64,000 nt of DNA from Streptomyces sp. NBC_00704 (lineage in GTDB: Bacteria > Actinomycetota > Actinomycetes > Streptomycetales > Streptomycetaceae): contig NZ_CP109000.1 in assembly GCF_036226605.1 (NCBI RefSeq), forward strand, positions 6,382,501 through 6,446,500, read 5' to 3'. Positions within the stretch are counted from its first letter, which is position 1; each line of letters starts with the position of its first letter. Under the pieces are notes generated by a model. The model was not told the origin of the DNA and searched no databases. It worked only from the letters and a program-made list of their open reading frames with translations. A program made the position numbers and the translations under genes. Shown here in pieces: positions 8,668-19,509 of the stretch.

Positions 8668-9219
8668 GTGACGTCGTCCTTCGAGTTCAACACGTACCCC
8701 GCGCGGCTGTCCGACGTGGAGCGCGACCGGGCGCTGAAGGTGCTGCGCGACGGCGTCGCCATGGGGCGTCTGTCGCACGACACGTTCATCCGGCGCATGG
8801 AGCTGGCCCTGGCGGCACGCCGCTCGGACGAGTTGGCCGTCCTCACCGCCGACCTGCCCAAGGAGAGCCGTCTCTCCCGGGTGGTGTTCGGCAGCGTCGA
8901 GGCGGTCTCGGGCTTCACCGTCCGGCTGCGCCGGGCCTGGCAGGCCGAGCGTCTGCCCAAGCTGCTGCTCCCGCACCCCGGCACCGAGCAGGCGCTGCGC
9001 ATCGGCCGCGACCCGTCGAGCGGCCTGCGGCTGACCCACGACAGCGTCTCGCGGGTGCACGCCGAACTGAGCCGGCAGGGCGGCATGTGGGTGCTGCGCG
9101 ACCTCGGCTCGACCAACGGGACGACCGTCAACGGGCGCCGGGTCATCGGCGCGGCCGTGGTCCGCGAGGGCGACCAGGTCGCCTTCGGCCGCACGGCGTT
9201 CCGCCTCTCGGTGAACTGA
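8668..9219 (+). CDS. DUF1707 and FHA domain protein
   Basis: A 183-residue cytoplasmic protein. Residues ~10-65 match the actinobacterial DUF1707 domain, an N-terminal module with the pattern LSDVERDRALKVLRDG, GRLS..TF..R and LA..ARRSDELAVL..DLP. Residues ~100-180 are a forkhead-associated domain with the phosphothreonine-binding signatures IGRDPSSGL, SVSRVHAEL and LGSTNGTTVNG. It should bind a phosphothreonine peptide and act as an adaptor in Ser/Thr kinase signalling; the partner cannot be told from the sequence. The start is GTG. It is divergent from treZ and followed by the 35-bp repeat array. Confidence 0.88.
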   Translation: MTSSFEFNTYPARLSDVERDRALKVLRDGVAMGRLSHDTFIRRMELALAARRSDELAVLTADLPKESRLSRVVFGSVEAVSGFTVRLRRAWQAERLPKLLLPHPGTEQALRIGRDPSSGLRLTHDSVSRVHAELSRQGGMWVLRDLGSTNGTTVNGRRVIGAAVVREGDQVAFGRTAFRLSVN

Positions 9220-9259
9220 ACCGGCGCGCGTCGCGCCCGCGCCGCCATGCGTCTTGCCC

Positions 9260-9640
9260 GGGTCCCACGCGCGCGCCGCCGTGCGTCCCGCTCGCGTCCC
9301 ACGCGTGCGTCGTGCTCGCGCCGCCGTGCATCTCGCCCGCATCGTGCCCGCGTCCCGCTCGCGTCCCACGCGCGCGTCGTGCCCGCGTCCCGCTCGCGTC
9401 CCACGCGCGCGTCGTGCCCGCGTCCCGCTCGCGTCCCACGCGCGCGTCGTGCCCGCGTCCCGCTCGCGTCCCACGCGCGCGTCGTGCCGGCGTGCCGCCC
9501 GCGTCCCACGCGCGCGTCGTGCCGGCGTGCCGCCCGCGTCCCACGCGCGCGTCGTGCCGGCGTGCCGCCCGCGTCCCACGCGCGCGTCGTGCTCGCGCCG
9601 CCGTGCGTCGTGCCCGCGTCCCACGCGCGGGTTCCACTCG
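9260..9640. repeat. 35-bp tandem repeat array (two variant unit types)
   Basis: Units begin with GCGTCCCACG at 9361, 9396, 9431, 9466, 9501, 9536 and 9571, an exact 35-bp period. The first three share one 3' half (ending CGTCCCGCTC) and the next three another (ending CGTGCCGCCC). Degenerate units flank the array at 9260, 9294 and after 9571. Thirty-five is not a multiple of three, so every frame cycles and long open frames appear on both strands; I treat these as by-products of GC-rich repetition. The stretch 9220-9748 contains no other feature that I can support. Copy number should be unstable. Confidence 0.85.
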
Positions 9641-9748
9641 CGTCGCCGTGTGTCACGCGCGCGTGCCGCCCGCGCCGGCTCCGGCCGCGGTCCGCGCGGG
9701 CCCGCAGCAGCGCGCGAGTCTCCGGCAGCGCCGCCGCTGCGGCTCCCG

Positions 9749-10084
9749 GTGCTCGGCACCGCCCATGTGACTTCCCTGCGCATCGCGGGTCGCCGGATCG
9801 TCCTGCGGACGGCGGGACTGCCGCACCGGTTCGTCACCCGCGCCGGACACGGCCCGTCCGGCGCGCTGCCACGGCTGGACGCGCTCATCGATGCGGGCCG
9901 CGCCGCCTACCGGGACGGGTGCGGGGCGCGCCGGACCCCCGTCGCGCGCCAGGCCGAGTACCGGACGCGGGTCGTGCGCGCCGCGTTCGAACGGGCCGCC
10001 CGCACCGCCGCCGGACCCGCTCCGGCCCGTTCGGGTGAGTCGGACTGGGGTGCGCGGCCCGCCGTGCCGATGCACCGGGAATGA
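9749..10084 (+). CDS. Hypothetical protein, coupled to the SSI inhibitor gene
   Basis: A putative 111-residue basic protein (VTSLRIAGRRIVLRTAGLPH..., Arg/Ala-rich, possible helices RQAEYRTRVVRAAFERAA). Evidence for reality is the strong G/C third-position bias from about 9750 onward and the ATGA overlap of its stop with the start of the next gene (10081-10084), a typical sign of translational coupling. No ribosome binding site is visible. The GTG at 9749 and the GTG at 9767 are both possible starts, and the frame is also open upstream through the tandem repeat. I do not recognise a family. Confidence 0.42.
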   Translation: MLGTAHVTSLRIAGRRIVLRTAGLPHRFVTRAGHGPSGALPRLDALIDAGRAAYRDGCGARRTPVARQAEYRTRVVRAAFERAARTAAGPAPARSGESDWGARPAVPMHRE

Positions 10085-10590
10085 CGAACTTCTCCGACTC
10101 CCCCCACGCGTCCCCGTCCGCGTCCGAGTCCCCGTCCCCGTCCCTGTCGCGGTCCCGTGCGGCGAGGGCCGTGCGGCGCGCCCTGCCGACGGCCGCCGCC
10201 GCCCTCCTCCTCGCCGTGGGCGCCGCGCCCGCCCTCGCCGGCTCGCAGGACGCCCTCCCCGGCAACTGGCTCCAGCTCACCGTCACCCGCGGCGACGCCC
10301 GCTCCAGCGACACCCGCGGCACCCTGCTGATGTGCGACCCGCCCCAGGGCCACTCCCGGGCCGCGGAGGCCTGCGACGTGCTGGCCAGGGCCGACGGCGA
10401 CGTCGACGCCGTCCCCGGCGACGGCGAGCGCGTGTGCCCGCTGGTGTACGCGCCGGTGACCGTCCGCGCGCAGGGCCGGTGGAACGGCCGCGCGGTCGAC
10501 TACCGGCACACCTTCAGCAACGACTGCGAGCGCGAGGCGCTGACCGGAGCCGTGTTCGCCCTGGACGACGAGCAGGTGCCCGAGGTCTGA
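10081..10590 (+). CDS. Subtilisin inhibitor-like (SSI family) secreted protease inhibitor
   Basis: A secreted inhibitor of subtilisin-like proteases. The mature part contains the family's four Cys (LLMCDPP, EACDVLA, RVCPLVY, SNDCERE) and the reactive-site loop CPLVYAPV, so P1 is Leu where classical SSI has Met. The signal peptide core is LPTAAAALLLAVGAAPALA. The ATG at 10081 gives a 169-residue precursor with an unusual Ser/Pro-rich leader of about 30 residues; the in-frame GTG at 10171 would give a standard ~139-residue precursor, but only a closely spaced GAGGG precedes it. The ATGA overlap with the upstream ORF argues for 10081. A strong hairpin follows directly. Confidence 0.88.
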   Translation: MTNFSDSPHASPSASESPSPSLSRSRAARAVRRALPTAAAALLLAVGAAPALAGSQDALPGNWLQLTVTRGDARSSDTRGTLLMCDPPQGHSRAAEACDVLARADGDVDAVPGDGERVCPLVYAPVTVRAQGRWNGRAVDYRHTFSNDCEREALTGAVFALDDEQVPEV

Positions 10591-10591
10591 G

Positions 10592-10646
10592 CGGAACCGG
10601 CTGCCGCGGCACGCACGCGTGTGTGTGCCGCGGCAGCCCCGTTCCG
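10592..10646. terminator. Bidirectional terminator between SSI and M14 genes
   Basis: Fourteen-base perfect arms GGCTGCCGCGGCAC (10599-10612) and GTGCCGCGGCAGCC (10625-10638) surround a 12-base loop. They are flanked by a further CGGAAC/GTTCCG pairing. The hairpin begins just after the SSI stop and ends 18 bases before the M14 stop on the other strand. Confidence 0.75.
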
Positions 10647-10663
10647 TGCACCGGCCGGGCGCG

Positions 10664-11914
10664 TCAGGCCGCGCCCTCGCGGGCGTGCAGCGCCGCCGCG
10701 ACGACCGTGCGCGACTGGTGCTCCACCTGGTGCTCCAGAGGCACCCAGCGGGCCCGGAAGCGGTCGGCGAAGGCGTCGCTCCAGGTCTCCACGAGCTGCT
10801 CCAGGCGCGGGGCCGCGTGGTCGTCGCTCTCCTGGAGCACCCGCCACAGCATCGCCGCCGCCCGCAGCGGCAGCCGCCGGGCGAACGCGTCCACGCTGCC
10901 GACGTAGGCCATCGTGGTGCCCGCCGGGGGAGTGTGGGTCCAGTCCGCCGCGAGCCCCGGCGCCAGCTCCAGCACCCATCTCGCCGCCCGCAGCAGCGGC
11001 CCGTCCGCGCCCTCGAGGCGCGGCAGCGCGTCGGCGAGGACGCGCTCCACCTCCGTGGCGTCGCGCAGCAGCCGCCGGGCCAGCCGCCGGATCGCCGCCG
11101 CCGGGGCGGGGTGCGGGGCGGGATCGTCGACCATGTCGCTCGCCCACATCGGCACCTCGACCACGGCCGTCAGGCCGCCGTAGCGGTGCGCGTGGTACCA
11201 GGTGCTGTGCCGTGCGTCGTCCGGCATGCTCGGATAGGCCGCCTCCGCCCCGGCGGCCGGCATCACGTGCACGCCGGGCCCGGACGCGGGCCAGCCCGCG
11301 GCGTCCGAGGCGCCCGTCTCCACCGGAATGTGCAACTGCGCCGCCGACTTGGCGAACGGCTCGGCGAGGCCCGGGATGTCCTTCGTGAGCTGTACCCAGC
11401 TGCCGCCCAGGTCGGTGCCGTGCAGGGTCACCTGGAGGTAGGGCCGCAGCTCGTCGATGACCCGGGTCAGCGCGCGGGTCTCGGGCGGCAGCCGGTCCGG
11501 CGGCAGCACGGCCGGCGACCACTCCGGCTGCTCGGGGCCGGCGGGCCGGAAGAAGCCGAGGTGGTACTCCAGCAGGCTGCGCGGGGCCGGGGTGACGTGC
11601 AGGCTGGCCCCGTCGGGGTCCGCGCAGAGCAGGAAGTGCCAGGACGTACCGTCCCGCAACTCCCGCTCGGACAGCACCCGTTCGGCGAGGGCCAGCAGGG
11701 TGCAGCCCCCGGTCGGCTCGTTCGCGTGGGCGCCGGCGACGACCAGCACGGCACGCCGGGCGTGGCCCACGGACAGCAGGTGCAGGGGCCGGCCCGCCCG
11801 GGAGACCCCCACCTGCCGCAGCCGGCAGACGCCGCGTTGCTCCAGGACCAGGGCCCGGGCAGAAGTGGTCAGTTCGGTCACCGTGGGGTAGCGCAGCTCC
11901 GGCAGGAGACTCAC
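10664..11914 (-). CDS. M14 family zinc carboxypeptidase-like protein
   Basis: A 416-residue protein of the M14 metallocarboxypeptidase family. The Zn-binding H-x-x-E motif is in GAHANEPTGG, the second His in LQVTLHGTD and the catalytic Glu in VVEVPMW. The N-terminal part has VGVSRAGRPLHLLSVG, the usual strand before the active site. No signal peptide is seen, so it is probably cytoplasmic. The start is taken as the GTG at 11914 (VSLLPELRYPTV), preceded by a G-rich box; the open frame extends upstream into GC-rich sequence with no family similarity. The substrate is unknown. Confidence 0.85.
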   Translation of the reverse strand: MSLLPELRYPTVTELTTSARALVLEQRGVCRLRQVGVSRAGRPLHLLSVGHARRAVLVVAGAHANEPTGGCTLLALAERVLSERELRDGTSWHFLLCADPDGASLHVTPAPRSLLEYHLGFFRPAGPEQPEWSPAVLPPDRLPPETRALTRVIDELRPYLQVTLHGTDLGGSWVQLTKDIPGLAEPFAKSAAQLHIPVETGASDAAGWPASGPGVHVMPAAGAEAAYPSMPDDARHSTWYHAHRYGGLTAVVEVPMWASDMVDDPAPHPAPAAAIRRLARRLLRDATEVERVLADALPRLEGADGPLLRAARWVLELAPGLAADWTHTPPAGTTMAYVGSVDAFARRLPLRAAAMLWRVLQESDDHAAPRLEQLVETWSDAFADRFRARWVPLEHQVEHQSRTVVAAALHAREGAA

Positions 11915-12294
11915 CCCCGTTTTCGTCCGCCCGGCCTTCGCCCCCGCAGTACCCCACGGCCGCTGGGAACTGTCAAGAACGCCCGCGGAAGGCTCCGGGG
12001 GGCGCTCGGATGCGCGCGCGCCGACGGCGACGACGGGAGCCGTCGCCACCGCGCGACACGGCCCGCGGACGCCCACGCCCCGCCCGGACCGGGACGCCCG
12101 CGGCGGCGACGCCGCTCACGCCCCTCACCCCGCTCACACACGCCCCTCACCCCGACCGCGCCCCTCACCCCGCTCACCCCGACCGCGCCCGTAACCTCCG
12201 CCGCCTGCGGCGCGCCGAGGCTCACCGCCGGGGTCGCGAAAGGTCGTCGCAAGCCCGCTCGGGCCCAAGGGCTGCCGCGCGGGCTCACGCCGGG
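11915..12294. repeat. Gene-free 380-bp gap with short CCCCTCACCCCG repeats
   Basis: Between the M14 start and the treY stop I see no gene. The part 12119-12187 holds at least three copies of CGCCCCTCACCCCG (12119, 12141 and about 12159), interleaved with GACCGCG. The treY strand is G-rich here. The rest presumably contains the M14 promoter, which I could not pinpoint. Confidence 0.5.
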
Positions 12295-14658
12295 TCACTC
12301 CGCGCGTTCCAGCAGCGCCACCGGCAGGCGTGCGAACAGGTCCGCCACGCGCGTGTGCCCCGTGAACTCCCGTGCCGGGCCGTCCTGTCCGGACAGCACG
12401 TCGACCCACCGGCCCGGAGGCAGCGTCAGCCGTTCCTCGCGCCAGCCTCCCGCGCGGGACAGCCGCAGCGACAGCCGTGTCACGGCGGTGACGACCCGGC
12501 CGGAGCGCGCGAACGCCACGCAGTGGTCCGCGGCCGGCCCCTCGGCGGACAGCGGCTCGTACGTGGCGGCCTCACCGAAGGCCTCCGGCCGCCGCCGACG
12601 GAGCCGCAGCGCGGCCGCGGTCAGCGCGCCCTTGACGCCCGGGTCCTCGGGCGGGAACCGCACCGGACGCCGGTTGTCCGGGTCCACCAGCGCCCGGTAC
12701 TCGCTCTCCGTGCCCTGGTAGACGTCCGGCACCCCCGGCATCGTCAGCTGCACCAGGGCCGTGCCCAGCACGTTCGCCCGGATGTGCGGCGCCAGCGCGT
12801 CGCGCAGCGCGGCCACCCGCTCGCCCGGCGCCCCGCACGGCCCCGCGGCCAGGAACGCGGCCAGCGCCTTCTCGTACTCCGGATCCTGCTCCGTCCAGGT
12901 GGTGTGGAGCCCCGCCTCGCGCGCGTGCTTGAGCAGTGCCTCCTGGACGCGCTCGGGGGCCGCGGGTCCGAGCCCGAAGACCGTCTGCCAGGCCGCCCAC
13001 GCCAGCTGGAGGTCGGGAACGTCCTGCGGCGCGCCCGTGACCTCGTCCAGGAGGTCCGCCCAGCGCCGCGGGCACTCGGTGAGCACGGCCAGCGCGGCGC
13101 GCACGTCGGCGCTGCGCTTGGTGTCGTGCGTCGAGACGACCGTCCCCGTGACCGGCCAGTCGCGCTGCACGCGCGCGCAGTACGCGTGGAAGGCGGCCGT
13201 CGACACGCCCGGGGCGCCCGGATCGCCGCCCACCTCGTTGGCCGCCAGCAGCGGCACATAGCGGTAGAAGGCCGTGTCCTCCACCGACTTGGCGCGCAGC
13301 GCGGACGACGTCTGGGCGAACCGCGCGCGCAGCTCCGCCCCGCGCGGGCCCTCCCCGCCCAGCACCACCGCACGCACCGCGTCGACCGCCTCCGCCTCCT
13401 GCGGCACCGCGAACGCCTGCCGGGCCTGCTCCGCCGCCTCCTCGGTCACGACGGCCGCGGGGTCGCCCGAGGTGTAGGGCCGGTAGACCTCCATCCGCAC
13501 GAGCAGCTCCGTCAGCGCCGTGCGCAGCGCCCAGGGCGCCCGGTCGCGCAGCGCGGGATCCTCCGGGTCCGTGCACACCCGGGACGCCGTGCGGGTCAGC
13601 CGGTCCGTCTCGGCCGCCAGCTCGTGGCCGATCACCGCGTACGCGGCGCGCCGCACGGTGGCCGCCCAGTCGCCCCCGCGGTCCGCCTGGGGGGCCGCGA
13701 AGTCCCGGTAGCGGTCCAGGAGCTCCCGCGCTCCCTCCGGGTCGGTGAAGAGGCCGTCGACGCGGCGCAGGGCGTCGTAGCCGGTGGTTCCGGCGACGGG
13801 CCAGGAGTGCGGGAGCCGCTCGCCGTCGGCGAGGATCTTCTCGACGACCGTCCAGCGGCCGCCGCTCGCCGTGTGCAGCCGCTCCAGGTAGGCGTCGGGG
13901 TCGGCGAGGCCGTCGGGGTGGTCCACGCGCAGTCCGTCGATCACCCCCTCCCGCACCAGGCGCAGGATCGTGCCGTGGGTGGCCTCGAACACCTCCGGGT
14001 CCTCCACCCGCACCCCGATCAGCTCCGAGACGCTGAAGAAGCGCCGGTAGTTCAGTTCGGTGCGGGCCAGCCGCCACCACGCCAGCCGGTACCACTGCGC
14101 GTCCAGGAGCCGCGGCAGCGGCAGTTCCGCGGTGCCCTCGCGCAGCGGGAACGCGTGGTCGTGGTAGCGCAGCACGTCGCCGTCGACGCGCAGGTGCTCC
14201 AGCTCCGCGCCGGCCGGGCCGCCCAGCACCGGGACCAGCATCCGGCCGTCCTGCGCCTCCCAGTCGACGTCGAACCAGCGCGCGTACGGCGACCGCGGGC
14301 CCTCGCGCAGCGTCTCCCACAGGGCGCGGTTGTGGCGCGGGGTCATCGCCATGTGGTTCGGCACGATGTCCACGACCAGCCCGAGGCCGTGCTCGCGCGC
14401 GGTGTCCGCGAGCGCCCGCAGGCCGTCCTCGCCGCCCAGTTCCTCCCGCACGCGCGCGGGGTCCACGACGTCGTAGCCGTGCAGGGAGCCCGGCACCGCC
14501 TCCAGGACCGGGGACAGATGCAGATGCGAGACCCCCAGCGAGGCCAGGTAGGGCACGGCCGCCGCAGCGGCCGCGAACGGGAACGCGGGCTGTAGTTGCA
14601 GCCGGTAGGTGGCCGTGGGCGTCACGGGAGTCGGGGCGGCACGTCGCTCAGGGGTCAT
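12295..14658 (-). CDS. treY: Malto-oligosyltrehalose synthase (GH13)
   Basis: Intramolecular transglucosylase that turns the reducing end of maltodextrins or glycogen chains into an alpha,alpha-1,1 trehalose unit, the step before TreZ. The ~787-residue protein has the family opening TATYRLQL, then GVSHLHLSPVLEA, conserved region I LVVDIVPNHMA, the nucleophile region DGLRVDHPDGLADP and the acid/base Glu in VVEKIL. Length fits TreY, which carries large insertions relative to other GH13 enzymes. The ATG at 14658 (MTPERRAAP) is preferred; a GTG two codons upstream is also open. It lies about 190 bp downstream of glgX on the same strand, so the two could be cotranscribed. Confidence 0.96.
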   Translation of the reverse strand: MTPERRAAPTPVTPTATYRLQLQPAFPFAAAAAAVPYLASLGVSHLHLSPVLEAVPGSLHGYDVVDPARVREELGGEDGLRALADTAREHGLGLVVDIVPNHMAMTPRHNRALWETLREGPRSPYARWFDVDWEAQDGRMLVPVLGGPAGAELEHLRVDGDVLRYHDHAFPLREGTAELPLPRLLDAQWYRLAWWRLARTELNYRRFFSVSELIGVRVEDPEVFEATHGTILRLVREGVIDGLRVDHPDGLADPDAYLERLHTASGGRWTVVEKILADGERLPHSWPVAGTTGYDALRRVDGLFTDPEGARELLDRYRDFAAPQADRGGDWAATVRRAAYAVIGHELAAETDRLTRTASRVCTDPEDPALRDRAPWALRTALTELLVRMEVYRPYTSGDPAAVVTEEAAEQARQAFAVPQEAEAVDAVRAVVLGGEGPRGAELRARFAQTSSALRAKSVEDTAFYRYVPLLAANEVGGDPGAPGVSTAAFHAYCARVQRDWPVTGTVVSTHDTKRSADVRAALAVLTECPRRWADLLDEVTGAPQDVPDLQLAWAAWQTVFGLGPAAPERVQEALLKHAREAGLHTTWTEQDPEYEKALAAFLAAGPCGAPGERVAALRDALAPHIRANVLGTALVQLTMPGVPDVYQGTESEYRALVDPDNRRPVRFPPEDPGVKGALTAAALRLRRRRPEAFGEAATYEPLSAEGPAADHCVAFARSGRVVTAVTRLSLRLSRAGGWREERLTLPPGRWVDVLSGQDGPAREFTGHTRVADLFARLPVALLERAE

Positions 14659-14846
14659 GACCACCTACGTACCCGCCTCGTGGGGTTTCGTGTCACACCC
14701 CCGCCGGACGGGTCGGGCCCGTCCGCCCGTCCCGTCCGTCTCGTCCCGTCCGCGCCCCGGCCCCACCGCGCGGGACCGGGACCGGGACGGGGGGCCGGGC
14801 GTCGCTCCCGCGCGACGGGACGAGGCGAAGACGGGCCGTCGGGGCC

Positions 14847-16964
<2,118 letters not shown>

Positions 16965-17152
16965 GGACACGACTCTTTCAGGTGTCGGGCCCCGGTGGGG
17001 GCGGCTCGGGTTCGAGTCTCCAGGAAAGTGAGGGAACCACCTGTGACTTACGCCCCTCTTACCAAATGACCAGTGCATACGCCGACATATGACGTGTGCC
17101 GAACCGGTGGGGCAGACGTACTCCCGCGCAGCAGGGGGAGTAGGGGGAGATT

Positions 17153-17983
17153 GTGCGCACTACGGTGCGCCGCCACCTGGGCAAGGTGGTGGCGGGGACG
17201 GCCATTGCGGTGGCCGCGACAGCCGTGATGGTGGGGATCACCCTGCCGGGCACGGCGGGGGCGGACGACAAGGGAGGCGCGACAGGGCAGGGCGCCGGAC
17301 GGAACGCCGCGCGGACGGCAGACCGGCAGCGGGCCGGGGCGGCGGGGGGCGTCGCGCCCGGCGTCGTCGAAGGGGCGCCCGCCGAGGGCGACCGCGGCCA
17401 CGGCCGCGACCCGTTGACCGACGACGAGACCGCGCGCGTGGAGCGCATCGCGCTCAGCCGGCAGCAGTTCAACGCCGCCCAGGACGTGGACGGCGACCGC
17501 GGCCCCCAGCGTCTCGGCGTGGACCTCGCCGAGCCCCGGGCCGACGAGGTGGACGATCCGAACGCACCGCGGCGGGCGGAGGTGTCGTTCTACGACTACC
17601 GCAACGACACCCTGCTGACCAGGACCGTCAACCTCGACACCGGAAAGCTCGAGGCCACCGGCGTCCAGCACGGCGTCCAGCCGCCGCTCGGCCCCGCCGA
17701 GCAGACCGAGGTCGCCCGGCTGCTGATCGCCGACCCGCTCGGCGCGGGCCTCAGGGCCGACTACAAGGACGCCACCGGCAAGGCGCTCACCTCCCCGGCC
17801 CAGCTGCAACTCGCCAGCATGGTCTACCGGGCGGTGCCGGGCGCCGAGCCCGCCGTCCTCGACACGTGCGGGGAGCACCGCTGCGCGCGGCTGCTGACGA
17901 AGGTCAGGAACGGTCCGTGGATCGACACCCGGTCCCTGATCGTCGACCTCAGCACCGGCAAGGTCGCCCGGCTCACCCGCTGA
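17153..17983 (+). CDS. Secreted small subunit of a split copper amine oxidase (tyramine oxidase subunit B type)
   Basis: A 276-residue exported protein. The N-terminus has twin Arg followed by a hydrophobic stretch (VVAGTAIAVAATAVMVGITLPGTAGA), a Sec- or Tat-type signal. A Gly/Arg linker follows, then from about residue 95 a domain with ERIALSRQQFNAAQDVDGDRG, EVSFYDYRNDTLLTRTVNLDTGKLEATG and REDYKD-like turns that resembles the PepSY-like N-terminal domains of copper amine oxidases. Those domains are absent from the next gene, 77 bp downstream on the same strand, so the two probably form one enzyme. The start is a GTG after GGGGGAG. I recall such proteins being annotated as tyramine oxidase subunit B. 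Confidence 0.75.
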   Translation: MRTTVRRHLGKVVAGTAIAVAATAVMVGITLPGTAGADDKGGATGQGAGRNAARTADRQRAGAAGGVAPGVVEGAPAEGDRGHGRDPLTDDETARVERIALSRQQFNAAQDVDGDRGPQRLGVDLAEPRADEVDDPNAPRRAEVSFYDYRNDTLLTRTVNLDTGKLEATGVQHGVQPPLGPAEQTEVARLLIADPLGAGLRADYKDATGKALTSPAQLQLASMVYRAVPGAEPAVLDTCGEHRCARLLTKVRNGPWIDTRSLIVDLSTGKVARLTR

Positions 17984-18060
17984 ACCGGCCCGCGGTACCA
18001 CCTCCCAGTTCCGTTTTCCGACGTGTCTCCCACGCGGGGAGGCAAAGGAGTCGTGTCCTC

Positions 18061-19407
18061 ATGCGCGTTCCCGATCCGATCGGCGGCCTCCGGCCGCGGG
18101 GCGTCAGCCGTGTCCGCAAGGGAGCCCTCGTCGGCCTCTCGGTGGCCGCCCTGGCCGCAGGCGCGGCCGCCGGGGCCGGCCCGGCCGCCGCCCGGCCCAA
18201 GACCGCTCCCGCGGCGGCGGCCGACTGCAGCGCCGCCTACCGCATCGAGCAGAAGCTCTCCACCGGCACCACCTGGCGCATGTGCTGGCGCTTCGAGTCC
18301 AAGTCCGGCCTGGTCCTGGAGAAGATCTCCTACCAGCCGCCCGGCGAGCCCAAGCCGATCAGAGTCCTCAACAGCGCCAAGATCGCCCAGATCCACGTGC
18401 CCTACGACGACGGCACGAACGAGTACAACGACATCACCGACTACAACTTCGGCTCCGGCCTGGTGAACATGGCGCCCGCCGAGTGCCCCGGCGGCACCAT
18501 CAAGACGGTGAAGGTCCCCGAGTCGTTCTCCGACAACCCGAACGTCAAGGGCCTGTGCACCACCACGCGCGCGCGGGGCCACGCCTACCGCATGGAGGCC
18601 GACACGGGCAACAAGGTCTTCCAGGCCCAGGGCAAGGACCTGCTCGTCTACACCGTCAACAAGGTCGGCTGGTACGAGTACATCACCGAGTGGCGCTTCT
18701 CCGACGACGGCGCGATCAACATGAACATCGGCGCCACCGGCAGCCTCTCGCCCGTCGACTACGACGCCGGCGACGGCCGCGGCTGGCCCCTCGGCAAGGG
18801 CGCCAAGGCCTACGCCACCAGCCACAGCCACAACGTCTTCTGGCGGCTCGACTTCGGCCTCGACGGCAACTCCGCCGCCAAGGTCGAGCAGTACGACTCG
18901 GTCGTCAGCCCGCCCGCCGGCTCGGACCAGGGCCCGACCGCCAAGACCACGCGCACGGTCGTCGGCAAGGAACTCGCGGGCGACGCGGCCACCATGCGCT
19001 GGTGGCGCGTGGTCAGCGCCACCGGCAAGAACAAGGACGGGCACCCCCGCTCCTACGAGTTCGTCCCCGGCGCCACCACCAAGTACTCCGGACGCCCCTT
19101 CACCCGGCACGACGTCTACTTCACCGAGTACAACCAGTGCGAGCAGTACGCCAGCAACAACGTGCGCAACTGCGGGTCCCCGCTGCACGGTTACTCCGTC
19201 GACAAGTGGGTGGACGGCCAGCCCCTCACCCACCCGGTGGCCTGGGTGAACGTGGGCTTCCACCACATCGCGCGCGACGAGGACCAGCAGCCCATGCCGG
19301 TCCACTGGCAGGGCTTCTCCCTGGTCCCCAGGGACGTCACGGCCATGAACCCGCTCACACCCCCCGCCCTCGCGGGACAGAACGGTCGCCCCGGCAACGG
19401 AAGTTGA
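18061..19407 (+). CDS. Copper amine oxidase catalytic subunit (C-terminal domain only)
   Basis: A secreted 448-residue protein with signal sequence GALVGLSVAALAAGAAAGAGPAAA. It matches only the ~400-residue catalytic beta-sandwich of copper amine oxidases. The putative topaquinone precursor is Tyr205 in VGWYEY, Cu ligands are the H-x-H of SHSHN (His255, His257) and one His of FHHIARDEDQQPMP (401/402), and the likely catalytic base is an Asp in DITDYNFG. The usual N-Y-D/E cofactor consensus reads W-Y-E, replacing the Asn before the cofactor Tyr. The N-terminal domains are supplied by the upstream gene. AAAGGAG upstream supports the ATG. It would oxidise primary amines outside the cell, giving aldehyde, ammonia and peroxide. 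Confidence 0.85.
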   Translation: MRVPDPIGGLRPRGVSRVRKGALVGLSVAALAAGAAAGAGPAAARPKTAPAAAADCSAAYRIEQKLSTGTTWRMCWRFESKSGLVLEKISYQPPGEPKPIRVLNSAKIAQIHVPYDDGTNEYNDITDYNFGSGLVNMAPAECPGGTIKTVKVPESFSDNPNVKGLCTTTRARGHAYRMEADTGNKVFQAQGKDLLVYTVNKVGWYEYITEWRFSDDGAINMNIGATGSLSPVDYDAGDGRGWPLGKGAKAYATSHSHNVFWRLDFGLDGNSAAKVEQYDSVVSPPAGSDQGPTAKTTRTVVGKELAGDAATMRWWRVVSATGKNKDGHPRSYEFVPGATTKYSGRPFTRHDVYFTEYNQCEQYASNNVRNCGSPLHGYSVDKWVDGQPLTHPVAWVNVGFHHIARDEDQQPMPVHWQGFSLVPRDVTAMNPLTPPALAGQNGRPGNGS

Positions 19408-19509
19408 GAAACGACCTGTCCATCCGGCTGCACCGCCCGCCGCTCCCGGAGTACCCTTCCTTGATCGTTGGCACGGGGAGAGCTCGGGGGAGCGGAAGGC
19501 GGTGCGCGG

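Noticed and set aside
9361..9605. Regular direct repeats resembling a CRISPR array
   Set aside because: Units are contiguous 35-bp tandem copies without unique spacers, no palindromic repeat ends, and no cas genes are in the window.
5602..9888. A 1428-codon open frame on the minus strand
   Set aside because: It runs antisense to the kinase-like gene, out of frame through treZ and through the 35-bp repeat; its Arg/Gly/Thr-rich translation matches no family and arises from high GC content.
9247..10038. Long plus-strand frames through the tandem repeat, as a possible repetitive protein
   Set aside because: The 35-bp period is not a multiple of three, so all frames stay open by composition; no start site or signal sequence supports a repeat protein.
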